Source: Mobiluncus sp963511525
GTDB lineage: Bacteria; Actinomycetota; Actinomycetes; Actinomycetales; Actinomycetaceae
Direction: 5' to 3'
Assembly: GCF_963511525.1 (NCBI RefSeq)
Contig: NZ_CAUPIY010000001.1
Coordinates: 124,001-188,000, forward strand
Length of the DNA: 64,000 nucleotides
A program made the translations under genes and the position numbers. This document shows, in pieces, positions 18,979 through 27,160 of this stretch. Below the pieces are notes generated by a model. The model saw nothing but the letters and a program-made list of their open reading frames with translations. It was not told the DNA's origin and ran no database searches. How positions within the stretch are numbered: the stretch's first letter is position 1; every line of letters starts with the position of its first letter.

Positions 18979-19741
18979 CAGTTTGTTTAACGGGTGGCTC
19001 CTTTTTGAGCAGAGGCGGATTGGGATTGCCGGTTCTGGATTCCGGTTCGCTGAGAACGAAATTTTGGCCTCAATTTCACATTCAACAAATAATCTAAACA
19101 GTCGCTAGATTTTGGAACTATGTTCACGGAATGAATACAAAATACCTTCGCGCTGTCGGCCGTCACGTGAGAGGCGATTGTCCCTGGACTCAGCTCAAAT
19201 CTGAGGGTTAGCTGAAAAAACGCCTAAATTCGCCGAGCGTTCCTGAATGCCTGAGTATTTTTGGTAAATCTCTTAAGAATTCGGTGGTGGTCAACGGGGG
19301 AATTTTCGGTCGTTTTGCCGTAGCGCGCCAACCAGAGCCTCCCCAACCGGATAAATGCCTTCTCACGTGGGATTTTGTCCCAAAACTGGGCTGTGGCTAA
19401 GTTCGAATGTGAATACAAAGATGATTTTAATGTCAGGTCAAATGACCCCTTTGTTCGCATCCTATAAATGTGATATTCCTCACATAATAGATTGATTCCT
19501 TACCCCCTGGAAATGTTTTAAATGGTGATAATTCAGCGATTTTTCCTGTAACCCAGCTTAAAACTTACTGAGATGAAAAATTTGACTTTATTTTGGGGGG
19601 TTGGGTGGAGCAATCAATCGGCGTAATTAGGCCGAAATCGACTATACTTGTGAGTACGGGTTGACTGTAATAAGGGTAACCGGAAGGCAGCAACTGAAGA
19701 GCGATATACAGGGTATCGCTGGAGCATGGAGGTCTCCGATC
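18979..19741. other. Long AT-rich non-coding region upstream of the LARTG protein
   Basis: About 760 bases with no convincing gene. Short ORFs on both strands (for example minus 19224-19460) have no recognisable domain and no good Shine-Dalgarno. The region contains one clear CRP/FNR-type palindrome (described separately) and is much more AT-rich than its flanks. It may carry a long leader or distal promoter for the surface protein that follows, or a degenerate gene. Confidence 0.5.
19469..19484. promoter_or_regulatory. CRP/GlxR-type operator
   Basis: TGTGA-TATTCC-TCACA, a perfect match to the TGTGA-N6-TCACA consensus bound by CRP-family regulators, which in Actinobacteria include GlxR. It lies 258 bases upstream of the surface-protein start at 19742 in otherwise non-coding DNA. 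No cognate regulator gene is in the window. Confidence 0.6.
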
Positions 19742-20713
19742 ATGAAAAATTCACATAAGCTTTACGCCGCAGGAGGCGGCTTACTTATAGCTGCGGTGAT
19801 GGGCTTCGCTCCGTCTTTCGCGGACGATGGCACGCAAGCTGCACTCGAAACTGATCCCGCTATAGAGGTGGCAGGCGCTACTGCTGCCGATAACGACATT
19901 ACTGTCGCCGGTACTGAGGAAACTGAAGAAGCCACGCAGGAAACTGAACCTGTAACTTCAGAAGAGGCCACCTCAGAACCTGCTCCGGGTGAGGAACCCG
20001 CCGCGCAGGAAACTACACCAGCCCCCGAAACCACCGAAACGGAAGTCTCTGAAACTGCTGAGGAACAGACTGCCGCTCCTGCCGAAGAGGGTACTGATAC
20101 CCAGGCTGAGCCTGCTGAGGAAACCGTTCCGGCCGAACCTCAGGCTGAGGAGCCTGCTCCTGCCGCCGAGCCCGCAGAACCTGCTGAGCCGGCAGAGCCT
20201 GCCCCGGCGCAAGTCGTTCCCGTTACTTACGTGGTGCCTCATTACAGCGCAATGGCTCCGGTTTCCACTCCGGTCGCGGCTCCTGATCCCCAGGCTCCCG
20301 CTCCGTTGCTGACCATGGCAAAGACCGAAAACACTCCTCCGGCTGACCCCAACGGTCAATCCCAGGTTGTGTGGTTTGAGCTTCCGGAACCTGCCGGCCC
20401 GGCTTTGGTTCCCGGTCAGACCACCCCGTTGCTGAATTCGGCCGTTTCTGAGGCTCCGGCAGTCAACGCGAACGTAGTTCCTGCTACTACTGTCCAGGCC
20501 TCCGCCGTTCAGGCCGCCCCTGCTCAGCAGGCTCAAGTTAATCGGGCTCAGGCCGTCTCCGAAGCTGGCTCTTTGAGCCGCTCCTTGGCTCGCACCGGCT
20601 CCGTTGCCCAGTATGCTGCTTTGCTCTCTGTCGCTGCCCTGATTGCCGGCGTCGGATTGCTGGCTGGCGCAGTCGCCACCACGCGTCGCCGCGCCAGCGA
20701 GGTTGAACGGTAA
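19742..20713 (+). CDS. Sortase-anchored Pro/Glu/Thr-rich surface protein
   Basis: The ATG at 19742 follows GGAGG and gives 323 residues; the longer frame from 19661 would place the signal peptide internally. Features in order: signal peptide (HKLYAAGGGLLIAAVMGFAP), a long acidic low-complexity region of Glu/Pro/Ala/Thr repeats (about residues 35-160, including tandem AEPAEP units), a Pro/Val-rich region, then a cell-wall sorting signal LARTG at about 282-286, a hydrophobic helix and RRR. LARTG is an LPXTG variant, so a sortase probably links it to the wall. The extended acidic segment looks like a stalk or spacer. No ligand domain is recognised. Confidence 0.8.
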   Translation: MKNSHKLYAAGGGLLIAAVMGFAPSFADDGTQAALETDPAIEVAGATAADNDITVAGTEETEEATQETEPVTSEEATSEPAPGEEPAAQETTPAPETTETEVSETAEEQTAAPAEEGTDTQAEPAEETVPAEPQAEEPAPAAEPAEPAEPAEPAPAQVVPVTYVVPHYSAMAPVSTPVAAPDPQAPAPLLTMAKTENTPPADPNGQSQVVWFELPEPAGPALVPGQTTPLLNSAVSEAPAVNANVVPATTVQASAVQAAPAQQAQVNRAQAVSEAGSLSRSLARTGSVAQYAALLSVAALIAGVGLLAGAVATTRRRASEVER

Positions 20714-20746
20714 CTCGTTCAATCCGAATAACTAAAACCTCCACTG

Positions 20747-20773
20747 GTTGGACCCGCCGCGTGCGGGTCCAAC
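20747..20773. terminator. Terminator hairpin between convergent genes
   Basis: An 11-bp perfect inverted repeat GTTGGACCCGC...GCGGGTCCAAC with a five-base loop lies between the convergent surface protein and acyl-CoA synthetase. It could act in either direction. Confidence 0.8.
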
Positions 20774-20810
20774 TTGATTTAAGCCCTCAATGCGTCATCC
20801 CGCGCCGAGT

Positions 20811-22619
20811 CTATTTCGCGTAGATAGCTTCGATTTCTTTGGCGTATTTTTCAATGACCAGTTGCCGGCGAACTTTTAAGGATGGCGTCAACAGGCCATT
20901 GTCCACGGTAAAGTCGCCGATAATAACCCGCACTTTGCGGATGGACTCGGCCCTGGAGACACTGGCGGAAGCTCGCTGGGCGCCTTTCATCAGTGATTCT
21001 TGGACAGCGGGGTGCAGGGCGGCAGTAGCTGGATCCATGGGCGGAAGTTTGTGGTTGGCCAGCCACGTGGGCAGCATTTCTCGGTCCAAAGTCACCAGAG
21101 CCGACACAAACGGCCTTTTGTCTCCGATAACGACCACGTTAGAAACCAGCGGGTGACCGCGGAACGAGTCCTCCAACGGCGCCGGAGAGACGTTCTTTCC
21201 CGAGGCTGTCACGATAAGTTCCTTCTTGCGTCCAGTAATGCTGAGAAAACCGTCGTCGTCGATTTCGCCCAAGTCTCCACTGGAGAACCATCCGTCGGGG
21301 TCCAAAGCCTCGCGGGTCGCCTCGGGGTTGTTGCGATACCCGCGCATCACCACGTCGGACCGGACAAAGATTTCCCCGCTGTTGTCAAGTTTGATTTCCA
21401 CTCCGGGCAGCGGGCGCCCGACGGTGCCGATTCGGATATTGCCAGGAAGGTTGCCGGTAACCGGTCCGGCGGTTTCTGTCAGACCCCAGCCCTCAATGAC
21501 AGTCAAGCCCACGCCGCGGAAAAAATGCCCCAGACGCGCGCCTAGGGGAGCACCACCGCTGATGACCCAGCGGCAGTCTCCACCCATCAGCTCCAAAAGT
21601 TTAGAAAACAGCAGCTTGTCCGCAATCGCGTGAGAACGATGCAAGCGGAATCCCACAAACTTGCGGTTTGGATCCTCTAAAGCTTCCGAGTAATGAATGG
21701 CTTGCGCCACCGCCCAGCTGAAAATCGTGTGTTTCAAACCGCGACCGGCCTTGACTTGGGCAGCGGTATAAATTTTTTCCAAAACCCGAGGCACCACAAT
21801 CATGCTGGTGGGACGGAAGGATTGTAGGTCGTTCAGCAGGTTTTTTACGTTGGGGACGCAGCCCAGCATGCCCCGCCCGGAGAGTACAGTGTAGGAACTG
21901 AAACGGGCAAACACGTGAGCCAGCGGTAAAAACAGCAGCATACGGGTCTTTTTGTTGTCGATGACTTCGGGCAGGCAGTCCCCAATCATCAAAGCCATAT
22001 AGACGAAGTTGCGCTGGGTCAGCTCCACGCCTTTCGGTTTGCCAGTCGTACCAGAGGTATAGACGATGGAGAGCAGCGAATCGAGATTGACCGCGGACAA
22101 ACGTTCCCGAACTTCCTGTTTGCGGATGTTGGTTCCTTTGAGGCGAATCTCGTCCAGTGCCCCGTCCTGGAGAGCGGCCACCCCGCAATCTACAGCCCTT
22201 CCGGTGGACTCAACCAAACGGGTCTGAGTCGCGGTTTCGGTTATGACAAAACGCGCCCCAGTATCTTCCAAAATCCAGTCCACCTGGGCAGCCGAATCAG
22301 TTTCATAGATGGGAACCACTGTCAAACCAGCCGACTGGGCAGCGTAATCTAACAAGATCCAATCGTAGGAGGTCCCGGCCATGATGCCGATGCGGTCCCC
22401 GGCCTGAAGGCCCATACCGATAAATCCGCGCGCTACATCGATAATTTGGTTCGCCATAGTGGAGGCGGTAATCTCTTCCCAGCCATCACCGAAAGGCTGC
22501 GGCCGCATCATTACGACGGCCTGGGGAGTGCGCCGCGCGCGAGTGAAAAACAGGGCAGGGATGGAATCGTTAGGTTCCAAGCTGACTTGGGCGGGGGTGG
22601 CGTAATAATTCGTGGTCAA
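20811..22619 (-). CDS. Long-chain fatty acid-CoA ligase (FadD15-type AMP-forming)
   Basis: Activates fatty acids to acyl-CoA through an acyl-adenylate. It has the AMP-binding P-loop YTSGTTGKPKGVELT, the GWGLTETAG block and the C-terminal hinge ITGRKKELIV. I place the start at TTG 22619 because AGGAGG (22630-22625, minus strand) lies five bases upstream; this gives 602 residues. An ATG at 22649 adds ten residues but has no good Shine-Dalgarno. It is divergent from the Ala-rich membrane protein. Confidence 0.9.
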   Translation of the reverse strand: MTTNYYATPAQVSLEPNDSIPALFFTRARRTPQAVVMMRPQPFGDGWEEITASTMANQIIDVARGFIGMGLQAGDRIGIMAGTSYDWILLDYAAQSAGLTVVPIYETDSAAQVDWILEDTGARFVITETATQTRLVESTGRAVDCGVAALQDGALDEIRLKGTNIRKQEVRERLSAVNLDSLLSIVYTSGTTGKPKGVELTQRNFVYMALMIGDCLPEVIDNKKTRMLLFLPLAHVFARFSSYTVLSGRGMLGCVPNVKNLLNDLQSFRPTSMIVVPRVLEKIYTAAQVKAGRGLKHTIFSWAVAQAIHYSEALEDPNRKFVGFRLHRSHAIADKLLFSKLLELMGGDCRWVISGGAPLGARLGHFFRGVGLTVIEGWGLTETAGPVTGNLPGNIRIGTVGRPLPGVEIKLDNSGEIFVRSDVVMRGYRNNPEATREALDPDGWFSSGDLGEIDDDGFLSITGRKKELIVTASGKNVSPAPLEDSFRGHPLVSNVVVIGDKRPFVSALVTLDREMLPTWLANHKLPPMDPATAALHPAVQESLMKGAQRASASVSRAESIRKVRVIIGDFTVDNGLLTPSLKVRRQLVIEKYAKEIEAIYAK

Positions 22620-22817
22620 CAGAGCCTCCTGAATCAATAGGTTTAACATACCGCAAAATAGGTCGAAAGATAGAACATAGTATTTGGCTCAACCGCGCCG
22701 AAATGGTGGACTTTGTGGCTGCGGAGCCTCATAATGAAACCAGCAGAGCCGATGTAAGACTTATCAAATCGGCGGAAATAACTACTTAAAGAAATCTGAT
22801 CGAAAGGGGGAGCATCC

Positions 22818-24224
22818 ATGAGTATACCTGCGGTTGGCCCCTCCTTTCCGCTAGGAAATCCGGGGGTTGCTAATGTTGCCAATGCGGCTAATGCCGCCCA
22901 AAATGCCGCAACTGCCGCTCAAAACGCCCAAGCTGCGGTTAATAATGCGGCAGCGAATATGGGGGCGGCTGTCCAGCAAAACCTGAGTGCTACCGGCACG
23001 CCGATTCCGCAAAACTCTGCCGCCATCGCCAATATCGTGGCGGGTCTGGCGTCGGCCCAAAACACTTCTGAGGCCGCCACCGGAAAACCCAATCCGGCGT
23101 CCGCCCAATCTAACGCCTCCCCGGCTACTCAGCTGTTGCCCAACACTGGAACCTCCGGCACCAACCTTGACTCCGCGTTGCAAAACTCCCGCAGTGCCTG
23201 GCAAAACGCCGCCGGGCAAGCCGCCACCCAAAAGGGTGGGGCGAATCCAGATTCTTTAGCACGAATGCTGCAGACCTTTTCCCAATCCACCGTGTCTCCC
23301 GGCACGGTACAAACGTCTTTGGGACGCGCCCAGATTATTCCTCCCGGACAGGGGGCGAACCTTTACGCGGCGGCCCAAAATGGCGGAGCCGCAGCCACGG
23401 GGAACCCAGCTACCACCGCAAACCCCGCCTCTGCCGCGGGAGCTGCTAACCCGGGTACAGCTGCGGCGGGCACTACCGCCCAATCCGCCATGCCCACCCC
23501 GGCTAACGCTGCGGCCAGCGCAAATACCGCCGCTCCCGCCACTTCCGCACAAGCGGCGGCCGCACAGCTGGCCGGCGCCCAAACGGCTACGCAGACAGCT
23601 GCCGGAGCGGCGACCCTGCGGGCGGAAGGAGCCCAGACCCAGGCGGCTCCTGCTCCCGCGAACCCGACCGGTACTCCTGCAAGCGTTCCCGGGGGACCGG
23701 CGGTTCCGGCCGCTTTGCCCGAAGCTGCGGTGCGCCAAGCTAACGTGGCTCAGGCCAACGTTCAGCAGGCCGTTGCGCAGGCGGCGGCGTCGGCCAGCGA
23801 AGGCAAAACCGCGGCGGCACATCCCCAAAACCAGGCACGCAACGCTGCCGTAGGCCCCGACGCCAATCTGGCACCCGCTTTGCCAGCCCCGATGACGCCC
23901 CAGGATCCAGCCCCGAAAGCCGGCCAGTTAGGTACCAGCGTTAGTGGCGTGTCGGAGGATCCGATGTATATGAGCCAAGTCGCGGCGGCCAGCGGATTTG
24001 GGGCGAAACTGCAGCAAAGCCTGAACTTGAACCTGGGTATCGCCAACCTCACAGCCGGCAACCTCATCAGTTTTTGCGGCGTGCTGGTGATAACCCTGGT
24101 CATCATGCGAGTGTTTGTTGACGGCGTGGTTCCAGAGGAAATTGTCGCGCTGAGTTTCGCCGCCATCATCGGGATTATGCTGATGATAGGGCCGTGGCTA
24201 ATGCGGGGAAAACCTGGGGATTAA
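22818..24224 (+). CDS. Ala/Asn/Pro-rich protein with C-terminal membrane helices
   Basis: A 468-residue protein of unknown function. The first ~390 residues are low-complexity, dominated by Ala with Asn, Gln, Pro and Thr (NAANAAQNAATAAQN-type repeats). Two hydrophobic helices follow near the C-terminus (about 410-435 and 440-462), ending in a short charged tail. There is no N-terminal signal peptide, so the topology may be tail-anchored. The strand, AAAGGGGGA Shine-Dalgarno and codon use support a real gene. An internal LPNTG at residues 107-111 is not followed by a membrane segment and is probably chance. Confidence 0.6.
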   Translation: MSIPAVGPSFPLGNPGVANVANAANAAQNAATAAQNAQAAVNNAAANMGAAVQQNLSATGTPIPQNSAAIANIVAGLASAQNTSEAATGKPNPASAQSNASPATQLLPNTGTSGTNLDSALQNSRSAWQNAAGQAATQKGGANPDSLARMLQTFSQSTVSPGTVQTSLGRAQIIPPGQGANLYAAAQNGGAAATGNPATTANPASAAGAANPGTAAAGTTAQSAMPTPANAAASANTAAPATSAQAAAAQLAGAQTATQTAAGAATLRAEGAQTQAAPAPANPTGTPASVPGGPAVPAALPEAAVRQANVAQANVQQAVAQAAASASEGKTAAAHPQNQARNAAVGPDANLAPALPAPMTPQDPAPKAGQLGTSVSGVSEDPMYMSQVAAASGFGAKLQQSLNLNLGIANLTAGNLISFCGVLVITLVIMRVFVDGVVPEEIVALSFAAIIGIMLMIGPWLMRGKPGD

Positions 24225-24308
24225 AACGCGCCGCCGCCACCCGGAATCTGGTGACGGCAACGCGAAAGTGCGGCAGGTCCCTTGTGAACCCGCGGAAAAC
24301 GGCAACTA

Positions 24309-25730
24309 TTAGCAGTTGTAGTACAGTTCAAACTCCAGCGGATGGGGATGCACGAACAACTTTTGCACCTCATTTTCGCGCTTCAGCCGAATCCAGGTCT
24401 CTAACAGGTCAGTCGTGAACACGTCGCCTTCGGTGAGGAACTCGTTGTCGTCCTCTAGGGCGTGCAGCGCCAAATCCAACGACGGCGGTAGTTTGTCGAT
24501 GTCGCGGTACTCCTCAGGAGGAAGTTCGTAAAGGTCTTTGTCGATGGGCTCGGCCGGCTCGATACGATTGCGAATCCCGTCCAGACCAGCCATCAGGATG
24601 GCGGGGAAAGCCAGGTAGGGGTTCGCCGAAGTATCGGGTACGCGGTACTCGACACGCTTCGCTTTCGGGGAAGTCCCGGTGACGGGAATGCGAATGCAAG
24701 CCGACCGGTTACGCGCCGAATACACCAAGTTCACCGGGGCTTCGAAGCCCGGCACCAGGCGGCGGAAAGAGTTGATGGACGGGTTCGTAAACGGCAGAAT
24801 CGCGGCCGCGTGACGCAGCAACCCGCCGATAAACCAACGTGCCAGGTCAGATAGGCCGCCGTAGCCGTTTTCTCCGTAGAACAGGGGATTGCCGTCTTTC
24901 CACAGAGACACGTGGCAGTGCATTCCCGAACCGGCCTGACCCCACAGCGGCTTGGGCATGAAAGTCACGGTCTTGCCCAGTTCGATAGCCTTGTTCTTCA
25001 CGATGTATTTGAACACCGTGAGGTTGTCCGCGGCGTGCAGCAGCGTGGAATAGGTGTAGTTGATTTCCTGCTGGCCCGACGCCCCGACTTCGTGGTGGGA
25101 GCGTTCGATTTCAAAACCGGTCTCTTGCAAGGCGCGCACAATGGCGTCCCGGTCATCGGCGGTGGCATCCATCGGGGGTACCGGGACATAGCCAGCTTGG
25201 AACGGCATCTTGTTGCCCAAGTTGTGCCCGTCCTCCCAATCGCCGGAGGTCACGGGCGATTCCTTAGAACCAATTTTTACGAAAGTATCGTGCGGATCGG
25301 TGCGGAACTGGATGGAATCAAAAATGTAAAACTCCGGTTCGGGAGCCAAGTACGCCGTGTCGGCGATGCCGGTGGACTTCAGGTAGGCTTCCGCTTTCTG
25401 GGTCACGCCGCGCGGATCGCGGGAAAACGGTTCGTTCGTAAAGGGATCCACGATGGAGGAATACAGCACCAGGGTCGGTTCCCGTCGGAACGGATCGACG
25501 AAAGCCGCGGTGGGATCGGGAATCAGCTTCATGTCGGACTCGTGAATCGCGGTGAAACCGTTGATGGACGAACCGTCAAACATCATCCCGTCAGTGAGCG
25601 TTTCCTCCAGCATATTTGTGGGGATGGTAAGGTGCTGCATAGTCCCATAAAGGTCGGAGAAGCGCACATCGATGAAACGAATGTTTTTTTCTTTCACAAA
25701 ATTAATTACTGATTGCGAATCATTAAACAT
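24309..25730 (-). CDS. glnA: Glutamine synthetase type I
   Basis: Makes glutamine from glutamate, ammonium and ATP. Length 473 with the full type I set: DGSSINGF, the metal-binding APEPEFYIFD, GSGMHCHVSL, the ATP-binding NPSINSFRRLVPGFEAP and the KDLYELPPEE loop, whose Tyr is the adenylylation site in GS-I-beta enzymes. A strong AGGAGG lies upstream of the ATG at 25730. The intact Tyr loop suggests control by GlnE adenylylation (inference; glnE is not in the window). Confidence 0.96.
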   Translation of the reverse strand: MFNDSQSVINFVKEKNIRFIDVRFSDLYGTMQHLTIPTNMLEETLTDGMMFDGSSINGFTAIHESDMKLIPDPTAAFVDPFRREPTLVLYSSIVDPFTNEPFSRDPRGVTQKAEAYLKSTGIADTAYLAPEPEFYIFDSIQFRTDPHDTFVKIGSKESPVTSGDWEDGHNLGNKMPFQAGYVPVPPMDATADDRDAIVRALQETGFEIERSHHEVGASGQQEINYTYSTLLHAADNLTVFKYIVKNKAIELGKTVTFMPKPLWGQAGSGMHCHVSLWKDGNPLFYGENGYGGLSDLARWFIGGLLRHAAAILPFTNPSINSFRRLVPGFEAPVNLVYSARNRSACIRIPVTGTSPKAKRVEYRVPDTSANPYLAFPAILMAGLDGIRNRIEPAEPIDKDLYELPPEEYRDIDKLPPSLDLALHALEDDNEFLTEGDVFTTDLLETWIRLKRENEVQKLFVHPHPLEFELYYNC

Positions 25731-25841
25731 TCCGGAACCTCCTGCAAGGTAAAAATTATTACATATTTACCTCTCTATTTTTACCTTTACCCCCGAGGTC
25801 CGCCAAATCGGCGCGCTTCCAGATTTTGCCTGACGATGGCA

Positions 25842-25847
25842 TATACT
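25842..25847 (+). promoter_or_regulatory. Probable -10 box of the thiamine-transport operon
   Basis: TATACT lies just upstream of the first conserved base of the TPP riboswitch, placing the transcript start at about 25853-25856, so that the aptamer is at the extreme 5' end. No clear -35 was assigned. Confidence 0.45.
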
Positions 25848-25854
25848 TAGAGGC

Positions 25855-25955
25855 ACGACAGGGGAGCGAAATTCGCTGAGAGTGCCGTGGCTTCGTGCGT
25901 TGCACGAGTCTGGCAGACCCTCGCACCAGGCAAGTAATGTTGCCGAGGAAGTCGA
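25855..25955 (+). ncRNA. TPP (THI-box) riboswitch
   Basis: The conserved thiamine-pyrophosphate aptamer elements are present in order: CAGGGGAGC, GCTGAGAGTG, the variable P3 hairpin (CGTGCGTTGCACG), CAGACCCT, and the closing GCCGAGGAAGTCG. The usual CTGATCTGG segment is shortened here to CACCAGGCAAGTAATG. It sits about 70 bases upstream of a thiamine ABC transporter operon, which fits repression of thiamine uptake when TPP is plentiful. Confidence 0.92.
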
Positions 25956-26026
25956 GTAAATCTCGGTTTACGTCGCCCAGGACGTGAACTTTTCCCCTGC
26001 TCTTACTGATTATAGAAAGGGCAGTT

Positions 26027-27133
26027 ATGTTTTCTATTACTCGTGGACCAGCCTCGTCCCGGACTTTGGCAGCGTTGGCCGCAGCAGGGTTGTGCGCGGC
26101 TTTGCTGGCGGGTTGCAGCGATTCGCGTCCGGCCGATAGCGCCACCAGCACCCCGGGAACCGACCAGGACAAGTCCAGCAGCACGGTGACCCTTGTGACC
26201 TATGATTCATTCCCTCTGAGCGATGAAACGGCCGCCGCCTTCACCAAGAAAACCGGTTACAAGTTAAAGGTGGTTAAGAACGGCGATGGGGTAGAGCTGA
26301 CCAACAAGCTGATTTTGACCAAGGACGCGCCGTTGGGAGACGCCGTGTTTGGTTTCGATAACAACACCGCTCAGGCCGCTGTTGATGCCGGAGCCCTGGC
26401 TGATTTCACCGGGAAACTCGCTCCCAGCGTGCAAAAGGTGCGCGGGGATTCGAAACAGTTGGTTCCCGTGGACCGCGGCGAGGTTTGCGTGAACTACGAT
26501 GTCGCCTACTTCCAAAAGAAAGGCCAGCAGCCCCCGGCGACCTTCGATGACCTGGCGAAACCTGAATACAAGAACCTCACCGTGGTGGAGGATCCTCGCA
26601 CGTCCACGCCGGGCCTGGCTTTCCTGCTGTCCACCATCAACGCCAAGGGCGAAAACGGGTGGACGGACTACTGGAAGTCGCTGAAAGAAAACGGGGTCAA
26701 GTCCGTGGGGTCGTGGGACGATGCCTTCAACGTCGATTTTACGGCGGGTTCTAATGACAACGGCAGCGCGGCTTACCCCGTTATGGTGTCTTACGCTTCG
26801 TCCCCGGCTTGGGCAGTCAGCGATGACGGGAGTGTTTCCACCATCGGTAATGTGCCGGCGACTTGCTACCAGCAGATTGAATACGCCGGGGTGCTGAAAG
26901 GTGCCAAGAACCCGGCGGGTGCCGCGGCGTTGGTCCAGTTCCTGACCGAAGAAACGGCGCAAAAGGACCTGACCGAGAACAACTACATGTACCCGGTGTT
27001 GGATTCGGTGCAGCTGCCGGAGGCTTTGGCCAAGTTCGGTGCCCCGTCGGGTCAGGCGGCCATGTTGAAAGAATCTGACGTGGTTAAGAACCGCGAAGCC
27101 TGGGTGCGTTCCTGGGCCTCGATTATGGGCTAG
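26027..27133 (+). CDS. thiB: Thiamine ABC transporter substrate-binding lipoprotein
   Basis: Captures thiamine outside the membrane and delivers it to ThiP. Lipoprotein signal with lipobox LAGC (Cys30). The mature region matches the ThiB/TbpA group: TLVTYDSFPLSDE at the start, GDAVFGFDNN and the VPVDRGEVCVNYD segment. 368 residues. First gene of thiBPQ, directly downstream of a TPP riboswitch. Confidence 0.93.
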   Translation: MFSITRGPASSRTLAALAAAGLCAALLAGCSDSRPADSATSTPGTDQDKSSSTVTLVTYDSFPLSDETAAAFTKKTGYKLKVVKNGDGVELTNKLILTKDAPLGDAVFGFDNNTAQAAVDAGALADFTGKLAPSVQKVRGDSKQLVPVDRGEVCVNYDVAYFQKKGQQPPATFDDLAKPEYKNLTVVEDPRTSTPGLAFLLSTINAKGENGWTDYWKSLKENGVKSVGSWDDAFNVDFTAGSNDNGSAAYPVMVSYASSPAWAVSDDGSVSTIGNVPATCYQQIEYAGVLKGAKNPAGAAALVQFLTEETAQKDLTENNYMYPVLDSVQLPEALAKFGAPSGQAAMLKESDVVKNREAWVRSWASIMG

Positions 27134-27160
27134 TCGTCCCTAGTGTTCGAAAGGCGATAA

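Noticed and set aside
19224..19460. 78-codon minus-strand ORF in the long intergenic region
   Set aside because: No Shine-Dalgarno, no domain, and the composition matches surrounding non-coding DNA.
23130..23160. LPNTG sortase-like motif in the Ala-rich protein
   Set aside because: It is internal and not followed by a hydrophobic helix and basic tail, and the protein has no signal peptide.
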